Source: Epiperipatus broadwayi (Eukaryota > Onychophora > Udeonychophora > Euonychophora > Peripatidae). Taken from it: a DNA stretch of 64,000 nt. A program made the translations under genes and the position numbers. Positions 12,126 to 24,140 of the stretch are shown one piece after another. Position 1 is the stretch's first letter. The number at the start of each line of letters is the position of its first letter. The notes beneath the pieces are model-generated. The model saw only the letters and a program-made list of their open reading frames with translations, ran no database searches and had not been told where the DNA came from. The DNA is taken from positions 436,001-500,000 of the forward strand of contig JAQFVV010000056.1 of assembly GCA_028023455.1 (NCBI GenBank), read 5' to 3'.

Positions 12126-14891
12126 TTACATAAAATTTTGATTTAATGAATCTAATATATACTTTTTAAATATTTTAAAATCTGATGTAAACTCTACATC
12201 ACTAAACATATCATTATATTCATTTTGTAATCTATATACAGGTGCATTTTTTACACATTTATGTTTAATTAATGGTAAATGAAAAAGTTTGTGATTTCTG
12301 CTATTGAAAGTTGGTATTTTATATAGCAGATTTGTTACTGAATTATCAAAAGTTATTGTGCCATTTATCATTTTATATAAAAAACACATATCAGATAATA
12401 TTCTCTTAACACACAATTCATTATTATTATGAAATGAAGTTTTATACACATATTTACAATATTTATCATAAACCTTTTGTATTTTTTTCATATTCGTTTC
12501 ATTTATAGAATTCCATATAATGGATCCATAGTGTAAAATTGGCAATATCAAACTATTAAATATTAATTTATTAGTCTGGAAATCAAAAACAATTTTTGAT
12601 CTGAGCATCCTGCCAATGAGTTTAAATGCTTTATTAACAGAATATGTTATATGGTTATTAAAAGTAAAATTGCTTGTGAAGATTATACCCAAATCTTTAT
12701 GATCAGTAATTTTCTTAATTTCAAGATGATCAATATGGTAACTACCCCGTATTAACATTGTTTTTCTTGAATATGTCATAGCATTACATTTGTCAATATT
12801 TATTTTCATGTTATTTTCTTGGCACCACTTGTAAAAAACATCTATATAATTTTGTAAAGTTTTAATATCTTCTTTACTATTAATCTCCAGAAAAATTTTA
12901 ATATCATCTGCATAGCATAACACACTCCTACTTGGAATAAGTGTTATCAAATCTGATATATAAATAGCAAAAAATATTGGGCTTAACACACTCCCCTGTG
13001 GAAGTCCAAGTCTAGATTTAAAATTATTTGACTGTTTATTATTGTAATAAATATAATTGCTTCTATCAGATAGAAATGACTTGAATAAATTCATTAGATT
13101 GATTGAAAACCCAATTTTCTCTATTTTCATAAGAAGTAATCTATGATCAACTCTATCAAAAGCCTTTGTTAAATCAAAATATATTACATCCAATTGACTT
13201 CTTGCCTCAATAGCTCTACCTATGGCATCTGATATATGGACTAAATTTGTTTCTATTGACCTTCCCGGAAGAAATCCATGTAAAGAATAAGGAAGAATAT
13301 TTTTTAAATAATGTATAATTCTGTAATAAATTGATTTTTCAAAAATTCTTGATGGTATAGGTAGTAAAGAAATAGGTCTATAATTTCGGACCTCTGATTT
13401 TTTCCCAGATTTGTATACAGGTATTACTTTAGCTGTTTTCCAATAGTTAGGAAATATTGATGTTTTAAGTGACAAATTAAAAATATACAATAAAACTGGA
13501 GCCAAAAGTTCAATGCATCCTTTATAAATAAAAACTGGTATATTATCACAAGCAATACTTTTTTTATTTTTTATTAATTTTGTAGAATGGTATATTTCAT
13601 CCAAATCAAATTTTAATATGTTTATGGAATCATTATTGAATATAAGATTTTGAATAAATGGATATTCCAAGATTAAGTTATTATCCAATTCACATTGAGT
13701 TGAAAAATAAGTCATAAAATCATTTGATTCTATATCTACTACACATGTATTTTGTCTAACTGAAGTATAATGAGTCTTTAATACATTCCCAAAATATGCT
13801 GGATCTTTATGTATTTTGTTTTGAGTCAGTTTAATATATTCTTGAAAATCATATTTTTCAAGTACTTTTACTATGCGTCTATAATTCCTATAGTTATTCA
13901 AATACAAAAAGCATTTATATTTCTTATAATATCTATGAAAAAATTTTTTTCTCTTTATACATCGAACTAGTTTCACAGAGAACCATTTTGGAAATTTAAT
14001 ACCTCTACTTTGCTTAACTGGAATGAATCTATCAACAGTATCTGACAATATTTGATGAAATATATTGGTAGCTAATGATGGGCATTTACATTCATAAACA
14101 TCACTCCAAGAAATATGTTTAATGGCTTGATACAGATTATAATAGTCTCCTCGTGCATAACATTTATTTGCATAGGTTATGGAATTTTTCCTGAATCTAG
14201 TTACCACTGACAGTTGCAATTCTAGTGCTGGATGATATACATCTTCTGATACTAGAGGATATTCAGAATTATTAATAATTATATCTGTAATTCTTGTAAA
14301 TATCAAATCCAAAATATAATTTTGTTTATTAAATATTTTGTTTACTTGTTGTAGATCTAATAGTTTAATAAATTGATCCAGTTCAATGAATTTTGGTGTA
14401 TTTTCTTTTTCCTTAGTGTTTTCATGATAAGCAACATTGAAATCTCCTAAAAGAATCATTTCATATTTATATTGTATGAGATATAATTCCAGGATTTCAA
14501 GATTTTTTCTGAATTCATTTATTGATATATTTGGTGGTATATATAAATTTCCAATTATGAGTTTTGAGTTTTTTATCTCTAATTCAATCCATACTGACTC
14601 AAAAGTTATATTTTCAATATTTATCTCTTTATGTATAATATCATTCTTGACAGCTGTTAGTACACCACCTCCTCTTGATGCAATGGTGTTTGGTCTATCA
14701 TATCTAATTACATTATATCTATTATCTATCAATTGATCATTTATGATATTTTCTTGTAACCATGTTTCTGTGAGACAAATAATATCATAATTTTCAGTAA
14801 GAATATTATGTTTTACAGTAAATAATTTTGTGCGTAAACCTCTAACATTTTGTACATAAATACTTAACTTTTTATTTGACTTATCCATCAT
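12126..14891 (-). CDS. Element A ORF2: APE endonuclease and reverse transcriptase
   Basis: 921 residues. The N-terminal ~230 residues are an apurinic-type endonuclease, with YVQNVRGL (catalytic Asn), CLTETWL (Glu), LLGDFNV (Asp/Asn) and a C-terminal DVYHPAL in place of the usual SDH motif. After a ~200-residue linker, the reverse transcriptase spans about residues 440-720. Visible blocks are IPVYKSGKKSEVRNYRPISL, HGFLPGRS, YFDLTKAFDRVDH (catalytic Asp), LPQGSVLSPIFF and the catalytic YADD in CYADDIKIF. The role is to nick the target and copy element RNA onto it (target-primed reverse transcription). The start overlaps the ORF1 stop as ATGA (14888-14891), suggesting coupled termination-reinitiation. 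No RNase H domain and no C-terminal zinc knuckle is evident. It is fully open, with no frameshift. Confidence 0.92.
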   Translation of the reverse strand: MMDKSNKKLSIYVQNVRGLRTKLFTVKHNILTENYDIICLTETWLQENIINDQLIDNRYNVIRYDRPNTIASRGGGVLTAVKNDIIHKEINIENITFESVWIELEIKNSKLIIGNLYIPPNISINEFRKNLEILELYLIQYKYEMILLGDFNVAYHENTKEKENTPKFIELDQFIKLLDLQQVNKIFNKQNYILDLIFTRITDIIINNSEYPLVSEDVYHPALELQLSVVTRFRKNSITYANKCYARGDYYNLYQAIKHISWSDVYECKCPSLATNIFHQILSDTVDRFIPVKQSRGIKFPKWFSVKLVRCIKRKKFFHRYYKKYKCFLYLNNYRNYRRIVKVLEKYDFQEYIKLTQNKIHKDPAYFGNVLKTHYTSVRQNTCVVDIESNDFMTYFSTQCELDNNLILEYPFIQNLIFNNDSINILKFDLDEIYHSTKLIKNKKSIACDNIPVFIYKGCIELLAPVLLYIFNLSLKTSIFPNYWKTAKVIPVYKSGKKSEVRNYRPISLLPIPSRIFEKSIYYRIIHYLKNILPYSLHGFLPGRSIETNLVHISDAIGRAIEARSQLDVIYFDLTKAFDRVDHRLLLMKIEKIGFSINLMNLFKSFLSDRSNYIYYNNKQSNNFKSRLGLPQGSVLSPIFFAIYISDLITLIPSRSVLCYADDIKIFLEINSKEDIKTLQNYIDVFYKWCQENNMKINIDKCNAMTYSRKTMLIRGSYHIDHLEIKKITDHKDLGIIFTSNFTFNNHITYSVNKAFKLIGRMLRSKIVFDFQTNKLIFNSLILPILHYGSIIWNSINETNMKKIQKVYDKYCKYVYKTSFHNNNELCVKRILSDMCFLYKMINGTITFDNSVTNLLYKIPTFNSRNHKLFHLPLIKHKCVKNAPVYRLQNEYNDMFSDVEFTSDFKIFKKYILDSLNQNFM

Positions 14892-16546
14892 GACAATATG
14901 ATTGATTGATTATAACTTCTATTTTCTACTTCAAAAGTATTATATTTATGTTCCAATTTTTTTATGTCAGTACTAATACTTTTATTCATATCTGCAATTT
15001 CTTCAGTTGTTTTAATAGAATTATTATTATGTAAGCGACCATAGTAAGGTAGCAATACTGATCCTATGGGCCAAAGCTCTGGCTTTGTTATTTGTTCCTC
15101 AAATTTGCTATCTATTGAGATATAAAAAGAAGCATATTTCTCATTTTTAGATGGCAGTTTATAACATACAATGGTAGTTTTTAAGCTATCCGTTAGATAT
15201 TTTATAATATTTGTCTCATTCATTGATGTATCAATTCTTGTTAAAAAATACTTTTTATAATGTATTCTAGGCATTACTGTTTGTATTATATGATTAGTTT
15301 GATTTCCATTTATACCTTTTTTATTATATTTATTTATTTTCTTTTTATATGTGACTGTAATAAATTCTTCATCATCATTTTTAACTCCATATTTTTGTTT
15401 ATTTTCTGTGGTTCCATTTTCTTCCAAATCAAGTTTTTCTATAGAATTCTGTTGAATTTTGCTATTTTCTGGAACAAGGTTTTGTTTATTTGAAGTTAAA
15501 ATTTTTGCATAAGTCATATCATTATTCTTTCCATTATTTTCAACATTATTTTTATCTTTATCAATAATAACTTTTCCTTTTTTTGTTAAAGCCATTTTAG
15601 ATATATCATTATGTGAGTTATTTTTAGTTATTTTCCCATTATTGTCACTTTTTATAGAGTTTGCAGAATTTTTTTCATTACTCTGGCAACCACTAGATGG
15701 TACGACTAATTTGACTGGACGGTTGCATTCATTTATTTGAATAATCTTTTCCTCTGAAAAATCAATTTTACTATTCTGATTTTCACATTTTTGTTCAAAA
15801 ATAGACATTAACATATCTTTTAAAAATTTATTTTCTTTATGAAGATTATCTATTTTTTGATTTGCCATTTTCACTTGAGTTATAATAGTATTTAAAATTG
15901 AAAATACCTGTTTACAACAACTTTTATCCGTAACTTGCCCTAAAGCTAAATGTTTATCTTGGCTTGAATCACTACCAAGATATTCACAAATACTTTCACT
16001 ATCTTTAACATCAATAGTTTCAACATTATCAGAAATAATGCCGTTAGAACTAAAACAAGTTATATTTGTATTTGCCAAATTGCAATGAGGGCATAAATAT
16101 GAAATATTACCGTTATGTGACAGTAATTCTAAATCAATTGCGGAGAGTTTTAGACATTTTGCATGAAAAAGTTTACCACATCCTTCAGTACAGAAAACAT
16201 ATAATTGATCACTAGCGACAGTAGAACAGCAAAAATTACAGTCTCTATTACTGCTATCGCTAAATAATAAAACATTATCAGAACACTTACTTTGTCCAGG
16301 AGTTTTCAAAAATTCATCGCTTTTATTTTGACTGATACAATCCTCCATTTTGATCACTTCATTAATATCTGTATTCAAACATTTTTCACATATATATTCA
16401 TCCAATCCATCTACATACTTTTGTAGATCTACTAACTGAGTCTTTATACAGGTTAGATGAAACTTATTTTTGCAACGTTTACATACAATTCGTTGTTGTT
16501 TTCCAAAAATTAGATTGCTACAATTAACACATGGTGTTCCACCCAT
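14888..16546 (-). CDS. Element A ORF1: PHD-finger nucleic-acid-binding protein
   Basis: 552 residues if started at the ATG at 16546 (MGGTPCVNCSNLIFGKQ). An upstream in-frame ATG at 16813 would add a poly-leucine run translated from the microsatellite and is rejected as the start. Two Cys4-His-Cys3 PHD-type zinc fingers are visible: about residues 6-55 (CVNC ... CKRC ... FHLTC ... CEKC) and about 105-160 (CNFC ... CTEGC ... FHAKC ... CPHC). A short coiled-coil-like stretch (VKMANQKIDNLHKENKFLK), a long polar Asn/Lys-rich linker and a C-terminal domain ending WPIGSVLLPYYGRL follow. That last domain is typical of ORF1 proteins of CR1/Jockey-like elements and is probably RRM-like. It likely binds element RNA to form the ribonucleoprotein. 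The stop overlaps the ORF2 start. Confidence 0.85.
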   Translation of the reverse strand: MGGTPCVNCSNLIFGKQQRIVCKRCKNKFHLTCIKTQLVDLQKYVDGLDEYICEKCLNTDINEVIKMEDCISQNKSDEFLKTPGQSKCSDNVLLFSDSSNRDCNFCCSTVASDQLYVFCTEGCGKLFHAKCLKLSAIDLELLSHNGNISYLCPHCNLANTNITCFSSNGIISDNVETIDVKDSESICEYLGSDSSQDKHLALGQVTDKSCCKQVFSILNTIITQVKMANQKIDNLHKENKFLKDMLMSIFEQKCENQNSKIDFSEEKIIQINECNRPVKLVVPSSGCQSNEKNSANSIKSDNNGKITKNNSHNDISKMALTKKGKVIIDKDKNNVENNGKNNDMTYAKILTSNKQNLVPENSKIQQNSIEKLDLEENGTTENKQKYGVKNDDEEFITVTYKKKINKYNKKGINGNQTNHIIQTVMPRIHYKKYFLTRIDTSMNETNIIKYLTDSLKTTIVCYKLPSKNEKYASFYISIDSKFEEQITKPELWPIGSVLLPYYGRLHNNNSIKTTEEIADMNKSISTDIKKLEHKYNTFEVENRSYNQSIILS

Positions 16547-16557
16547 AGCAGGTCCGC

Positions 16558-16888
<331 letters not shown>

Positions 16889-17033
16889 ATTATTATTATT
16901 ATTATTATATATTTATTATTATTATTATTATTTAATATTATTATTATTATTATTTATATTATTATTATTATTATTATTATTAATATTATTATTATTATTA
17001 TTATTATTATATTATTATTATTATTATTATTAA

Positions 17034-17064
<31 letters not shown>

Positions 17065-17100
17065 TACGTATAATATTATTATTATTATTATTATTATTAT
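16889..17100 (+). repeat. Imperfect (ATT)n, mirror of the 16558-16744 array
   Basis: About 210 bp of ATT units interrupted every 15-25 bp by one- or two-base gains or losses. The mirror array in the intact arm is perfect and has nearly the same length (187 bp). Confidence 0.8.
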
Positions 17101-17104
17101 AGTG

Positions 17105-18817
17105 ACCTATTATATTTAGAACATTTTTTAATGGAAAAATCCAATTTTTTAAAGTCGGAACGAACTGTATAAAAACGCCGCAAGGGGCAATAAGCTTCTT
17201 CATCAAACTTCCAGCAGTAAAGAATCCAAAGGCAGGGACCACTTGTTAGTAGAAGCGTTGACGAATAAAGAGGAGGAAAAATGGCTTTCAATACAGATAG
17301 TTAATCCAGCGCATCAAACATGAGTGGGGAATCAGACGTAATGAAAGCTGATAATGCTATGAAAACTCTGGGACAGTGCAAAGGTCCTTATAATTAGCTG
17401 GATATTTATTATGTTTAATATCAGTAATAGAGATTCTGAGCTTTATGCTCCATCGTTATTGCTAGTGATCATCGTGAGTGGTTTTTCAGAACGTGAGCGA
17501 TAGGGAAACCTTTCGCGGGCAAAATTACAATAAAACTCTTGCATCTGATTTAGAACATCGCCGTCATAAATAATATTTTTATTTAGTGTTCCTCATTTCA
17601 GGTTTTGTAATAACAGGTATTATAATTTGTTTTTAGTCCTAACTACATTATTATTTGATACTGTTAAAACCATGATGTTAAGGATAGCGATTGCATTGCT
17701 ACATCTAATGAAGATCCTTGTCAGAGATAAAGATTGAAGCTTTAATAAGTTATGATAGGTTTTAGTTGTAAATATTTATATTTTCATCGTAAATATTTTT
17801 GTAATCTTAAAAGAATGTAACCAGTAAGTGGACAATCTTCAAAGAAAAAAATAAATTTTTATAAAAAGATATTGTATATCGTCAATTTCAGAATATAAAT
17901 GTGAAAACGGTGAGTAGTAAACATTTTTGTGATATGAAATGATTATTCGAATCCAATGACTTTTATCATCTAATGATTTTAGTCTACGATCTGAGTGGTT
18001 GTCAGAGTAATGAAAACGCAACCTTATAAAAAGTAAATAAATAATGGGAAAATAACTAAAAATAATAACCCATAGTAATGATATCCTAAAATGGTTTAAC
18101 AAAAAAGGAAAGTGATGTTTGATACAAAAAAAAATAATGGGGAAAATAATGAAAGAATACGGATACGATTTATAAATTTAACTTCAAATAAACAAAATCC
18201 TTTGCTCCAGAAAACAAAAAAATTAAAAAGAATGCATGAGTAAATCTGATTTGAAAACATACAAATCAATAGTAATAAACAAAGCACATGAGTTGAAACA
18301 TGACGCTGAAGTTAATTGATTACAAGCCTCATATAAAGAGTGTAAAATAAATAGATATAATATTAAGCGTGTAAATGGATACCCAAATCCATCCACATAA
18401 TACAAACAGTAACAGTGCCTACAATATTATTACATAAAAAGTATTTTAATAAGAATGATATATAAATAAATGAGATGTAATATTATAGATGATCTAATGG
18501 ATAGCTTGGGAAATCCACCATATTTGTATGTTATAAACTGCCATCTAAAAATGAGAAAATAGTGCTTTTTATACTCAACTGATAGTAAATTCCAGAAACA
18601 AATAATGCCAAAGTTGTAACACATAGGATCAGGTAAGTTGAAGCCATTACATTTTATGGTCACTTACATACTAATAATTATAATTACAAAATAATTGAAG
18701 AAACCGTAAGAGATCAGAAGAAAAGTAATAATAGTGACATGAAAAATTCTAGAACATAACAGGTGAATACTTGGTTAAGGTTGCAACTAAAGGCTATAAT
18801 CAATCAATCAGTATTGT
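17105..18817 (+). pseudogene. ORF1-like region of the inverted arm
   Basis: Collinear with element A ORF1. Recognisable anchors include CGAACTGTATAAAAACGCCG (17160; CGAATTGTATGTAAACGTTG in the intact copy), CAGTAATAGAGATTCTGAGC (17421) and TATAATCAATCAATCAGTAT (18795) just before the ORF2 start. It has many stops and frameshifts, and no continuous frame longer than ~90 codons survives. Confidence 0.75.
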
Positions 18818-18820
18818 CAT

Positions 18821-21650
18821 GATGAATAAGTCAAATAAAAAGTTGTTATTTATGTTTAAAAATGTGTTAGAGGTTTGTTGAATAAAAATTAGCCATTGTA
18901 AAAACATAATATTCTTAATGGAAAATTATGATATTGTTATTATTTCAAATAAAAAAATGATGTTAGAAGAAATTATCAGGTAATGATCAATTGATGGATA
19001 ATTGATATAATGTAATCATTTTGATAGGTTCAAACACCATTGCATCATTTATAGACTAATATGCTATTATTAATGATATTATGATAAAGATATAAATATT
19101 TAAAATAAATTTTTTTATATCATTACAATTCGATCAGATTATAAAACCCAAAACTTATGACTCAGAAATGGAGAGTATACCACCAAATATACTAATAAAT
19201 TAAGGCGGAAAAAAAATTGAAACCCTAAAACTATATCTCTATTCAACATAATATTAAACTATTCTTTAGGAGATTTCAATGTTGCTTATCATGGAAAATA
19301 ATTAATGAAAAGAGCAACACAAATTATTAAATTAACGATCAAGCTATTTAACTATGTTGACTTACAGCAAGTAAAAACAAATATTTAATAAATAAAATTA
19401 TTTTGTGGACTTTATATTTTTATGATTCGTAGATATACTATTAGACAATTGGAATTATCTTCTTCAATCAGAAGATGTAACCATCCCTATACCATGAATT
19501 GTAACAACCAGTGGTAACCAGATTCAGTAAAATTCTGCAATCTACATGCAAAATAAATGTTATGTAAATTGCGAGACTATTATGAACGGTATCAAGGTTA
19601 CAAACATATTTCTTGAGCATGTTTAGGAATTAAAAATGTCTGATCACAATTTACCAATATTTTTGATCAACTGGTTATCGTTGATACTTATTAGATTCAA
19701 TCAGTTAAGCAAAGGAAAGGTATTAAAGCTCTTAAATATTTCTTCGGAAACTAGTTCGTATGTATAAAAGAGAAAGTAATTTCCATAGATAAATAGAAGA
19801 AACAGCAATGCTTTTTGTATTTAAATAACTATAGAATTATAGACTATAGTGAAAAGTACTTGAAAAATATGATTTTCAAGAACAGAGCAACTGACTTCAA
19901 AACGAAAAATGTATATGAAGACATCCTGATATTTTTGAACAAAATAAATGATTCATTTGATACGCCTACACGTTAGATAATGTAGCATGAGTAGAAAAAA
20001 ACTGAAATGATTTAATAGACTTATTTTTCAACTCAATGAATTTGATAACAACTTTAATCTGGAACATCCATTTGTTCAAAATCGTAGGATTCAATAACCA
20101 TTCCATAAACATATTAAATTGATTGGGACTAACATACCATTCTACAAATTAACAAAAACTAAAGGCAGGGATAATGCTGCCAGATAATGTACTGGTTTTT
20201 ATTAATATGATGTCTTGAACTTTTGGCTCTAGTTAACTTGTATTTTAATCTGATCAATGAAACATCAATATTTCGTAATTCATGGAAAATATTGCGGAAA
20301 TAATACCTGTATACAAATCTAGAAGTAACTTATAATTCCCAATAGATAGACTATTATTTTCAATAAATTTATATCATCAAGAATTTTTTGAAAATCACTT
20401 AAGTATAGAATCACATATTTTATTTAAAAAATACGATTTTTCCTTATTCTTTATGATTTCGGAAAAAGGCTTAATAGAAAATAAATTATAATCCGATCTA
20501 TCATTATTATAGGTAGTATTATTGAAAAAAGAAGTTTAATTGAACTAAAAATATTTGGATTTAAACAAAGTCTAAAGATAAGAGAGTTGATCATAATATT
20601 TTATGAAAGAATAGAGAAAATTGAAGTTTTCAACTAATTCAATTTTAGGAATTATTCAAGTCTATTTTCATTCGATAGCGCAATGAGAGATATGACAATA
20701 ATAAACAGGTCAAATTGATGAAAACTTGACTAGATTTCAAACAGATGTATTGCTCTCCAATATTTTTTGTTATTATATAACGGATTTAGATAATCACTGT
20801 TCCAAGGAGGAGTAAGTTATGCTATGCTAACGATATTAAAATTTTCTGAGATTAATGATTATGAATGAAGATGCAGAAACAGCAAATTATGTTTATAGAT
20901 GTTTATGGGCGGTGCCAAGAAAATAACGATGTGAAAATTAGAAGATGGCTGACGAAATGTAATAAGTGCTTTATATATTCTGTATGAAAAACAACGGGAA
21001 AGACATGGTAGTTACCATATTGATCATCTTTTAATTAATATACCTACGGATCAAGAAAAAGATTTGAAGATAATTTTCTACAAGCAATGTTATGGGAAGA
21101 ATCCATATAGCATATTCGGTTAATCAAAAGCGATGCCAACCCATTGGTAGATCTTAGACTGTACAGCTGTTATGATCCCAGACTAATAAAATCGAATATT
21201 TAATACGTGATATCACAATTCTTAAATTATGTATCCATTATATGTAATTATAAATGAACCAAATATGAAAAAAATAATAAAGACTAATGATTAAACATTT
21301 TAATTTTATAGTATAAAACCATAATTTCACATAATGCAAAGAATACCACTGAATTGTGTTAAGAATGAAAATATTATCGGATAGTATTTTTTTTATATAA
21401 AATGATAAATGGCGTTAACACAACTTTGATAATTCGTAACAAATCTGTTGGAGAAGAAAATACTAACTTAATATAGAAATCAAAACTTTTTCATTATTAA
21501 TAATAAAGTATAAATGTGGTGTACTGGCCACCCTTACATAGGATTTATTAAAATATCAAGATAATGATATTTTTTAAAAGATGCAGAGTTTACATCAGAC
21601 TTTAAAATGATCAAGAGAAAATAGAAGATTCATTAAGCAAAATTTTATGT
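18821..21650 (+). pseudogene. ORF2-like region of the inverted arm
   Basis: Begins ATGATGAATAAGTCAAATAA, against ATGATGGATAAGTCAAATAA in the intact copy, and can be followed to the ORF2 end (AAAATTTTATGTAAATTTTA at ~21640). The endonuclease, RT and thumb regions are all in order but with roughly a quarter of bases altered in mid-regions and stops in every frame. It is not functional as read here. Confidence 0.8.
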
Positions 21651-21730
21651 AAATTTTAATTTTAATCATGGTAAACGTTTCTATTGGCTTTTAGGGGTTG
21701 CTGTTTACTAATAAACTGAATTGAATTGAA

Positions 21731-22230
21731 NNNNNNNNNNNNNNNNNNNNNNNNNNNNNNNNNNNNNNNNNNNNNNNNNNNNNNNNNNNNNNNNNNNNNN
21801 NNNNNNNNNNNNNNNNNNNNNNNNNNNNNNNNNNNNNNNNNNNNNNNNNNNNNNNNNNNNNNNNNNNNNNNNNNNNNNNNNNNNNNNNNNNNNNNNNNNN
21901 NNNNNNNNNNNNNNNNNNNNNNNNNNNNNNNNNNNNNNNNNNNNNNNNNNNNNNNNNNNNNNNNNNNNNNNNNNNNNNNNNNNNNNNNNNNNNNNNNNNN
22001 NNNNNNNNNNNNNNNNNNNNNNNNNNNNNNNNNNNNNNNNNNNNNNNNNNNNNNNNNNNNNNNNNNNNNNNNNNNNNNNNNNNNNNNNNNNNNNNNNNNN
22101 NNNNNNNNNNNNNNNNNNNNNNNNNNNNNNNNNNNNNNNNNNNNNNNNNNNNNNNNNNNNNNNNNNNNNNNNNNNNNNNNNNNNNNNNNNNNNNNNNNNN
22201 NNNNNNNNNNNNNNNNNNNNNNNNNNNNNN
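21731..22230. other. Assembly gap of exactly 500 N
   Basis: 500 unknown bases. It begins precisely where the inverted arm's GAATT pentamers would lead into an (ATT)n tail. A scaffold gap caused by a long microsatellite is likely. Open frames reported across it are artefacts. Confidence 0.98.
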
Positions 22231-22613
<383 letters not shown>

Positions 22614-22639
22614 GTATAAGAATAATAATAAAAAATCAT

Positions 22640-23150
22640 ATACAATAGACTCTGGAGTTTTTGATTTTTTGATTATATGAATTTTACAATAAGCATTATA
22701 GTTAGTGACTGTTATTTTAAGCATGATTTTAAACATTAGTTTTAGTCAATATACTGAAGCTTTAAACTAAAAAAAAAAACCCGGCTTAAAAAAAGTTTTC
22801 TAATGAATTCATTGGAGGGTGTGAAGCAATATTTCAATTCAGCTTCATCTTGCTATACTACAATTTGATGTAAACAAATAAATGCCTTTTTTTTAACATG
22901 TATATTTAAAATTATATTCATAATTTTATATTTTACTTTTATAAGTATTAAAAAATTAATGATTTGCGACAGAAACACTCACTATACATTTATATTTATT
23001 TTAAATAAATGTCATTGGAAATGCTTTAAAAAAATATTTCTCACAATTTATTTTTATTCTGTAAAAGATATATAAATATTCCAAAAAAAGATATACCTTT
23101 TAAAAATAAACTTACTAATAAATTAAATCTAAAGAGCAACATATAAACAC
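22640..23150. other. A+T-rich DNA, nothing recognised
   Basis: No coding similarity or repeat structure that I can support. Confidence 0.4.
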
Positions 23151-23480
23151 AATAAAAAATTCACATGATTACAAATATGTAAAGTTTGCCTGTTTTAATA
23201 ACAGTTATAAGCAAGCATAAGAAATGGTGATTACGTGATGTTTATAGGCTTAAAACCAATCCTGCCTAATAGGATAGTCATGGCTATGGTTATTAAAGAA
23301 CCAAAGTCACCAAAATATATGGGTATTGAACTGAGTTCAGACTTATATGAGTATATAAGCTAATGAGCTTAGATTGAAAATATAGTGTTTCCAATTTAAG
23401 ACTCATAGTTTTGTAGTTAAGTAGAGATAAAAGATGGCTGTTGGAGGGTTGCATTAGATCCTAAGATCTAGGTGCAACAG

Positions 23481-23539
23481 ATCCAAAGCTCCTCACTGAC
23501 AAAGGCCACAAGCCAGAAACTAGTTTGGGAATTTTGGAT
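23481..23539 (+). ncRNA. Type I hammerhead ribozyme motif, unit 1
   Basis: Outer stem I ATCCAA (23481-23486) pairs with TTGGAT (23534-23539). Inner stem I TCCTCA (23490-23495) pairs with TGGGAA (23526-23531) apart from one mismatch. The core is CTGACAA (23496-23502; the consensus is CTGANGA, so one core G has become A), a stem II region, GAAAC (23516-23520), loop TA and GTT, with predicted cleavage after 23525. The changed core G would be expected to cut activity sharply. Confidence 0.7.
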
Positions 23540-23940
23540 GAGTAGGCACTAGATGGAGATTTTATGCACAAGCCTTCTGGCATCCATTGATTACTCTGGT
23601 TGGCACTGAGTGGCACTAATATATGGAGAGTTTTGCCTGTTTTAATAACAGTTATGTGCTAGCATAAGAAATAGTGATCATATGATGTTTTAGTGGTTTA
23701 ACAGCAATCCTGCCTAATAGCATAATGGTGGCTATGGTTGGTAAAGATCCAAAGACATCAAAATGTATGGGTATTGAACTGGGTTCAGATCCATATGACT
23801 ATATAAGCTATTGAGCTTAGATTAAAAATATTTTTGTGTTTTCAACAATTTTATTCTTGTAGTTTTGTAGTTAAGTAGAGATAAAAAGTGGCTGCTGGAT
23901 AGTTGCATTAGATCCTAAGATCTAGATGCAGTGCTCCCAA

Positions 23941-23999
23941 ATTCAAGGCTCCTCACTGACGAATGCCACAAGGCAGAAACTAGTCTGGAGATATTGGAT
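23941..23999 (+). ncRNA. Type I hammerhead ribozyme motif, unit 2 (intact core)
   Basis: The core is complete: CTGACGA (23956-23962), GAAAC (23976-23980) and GTC (23983-23985). Stem II is TGCC/GGCA (23964-23967 with 23972-23975) with an ACAA loop, one unpaired A preceding it. Stem I has an inner part TCCTCA/TGGAGA with one mismatch and an outer part ATTCAA/TTGGAT, separated by an internal loop as in natural type I hammerheads. Stem III is the minimal AC/GT with a two-base loop. Predicted cleavage is after 23985. The extra A next to stem II departs from the textbook G10.1-C11.1 closure, so activity is uncertain. Confidence 0.75.
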
Positions 24000-24140
24000 G
24001 AGTAGGCACTATATGGGATTATATGCACAAGCCTTCTGGCATCCATTGATTACTCTGGCTTGCACTGAGTGGCAATACCTATAGAGAGTTTTTTTTATAA
24101 AATATAGAGTTTTGCCTGTTTTAACAAGAATAAAAAATTC

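Larger units (their letters stand above)
23163..24128 (+). mobile_element. Hammerhead repeat family H, head-to-tail dimer
   Basis: Two ~445-475 bp units in direct tandem, beginning GCCTGTTTTAATAACAGTTA at about 23190 and 23635, with a partial third start (GCCTGTTTTAA) at ~24114. Each unit contains one hammerhead motif. The whole is flanked by a perfect 12 bp direct repeat, AATAAAAAATTC, at 23151-23162 and 24129-24140, which defines it as one insertion. The units have no open frame. Cleavage at both ribozymes would release a 460-nt RNA (23526-23985). This is the structure described for retrozymes and for Penelope-like element pseudo-LTRs. The mobilising enzyme is not in the window. Confidence 0.85.
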
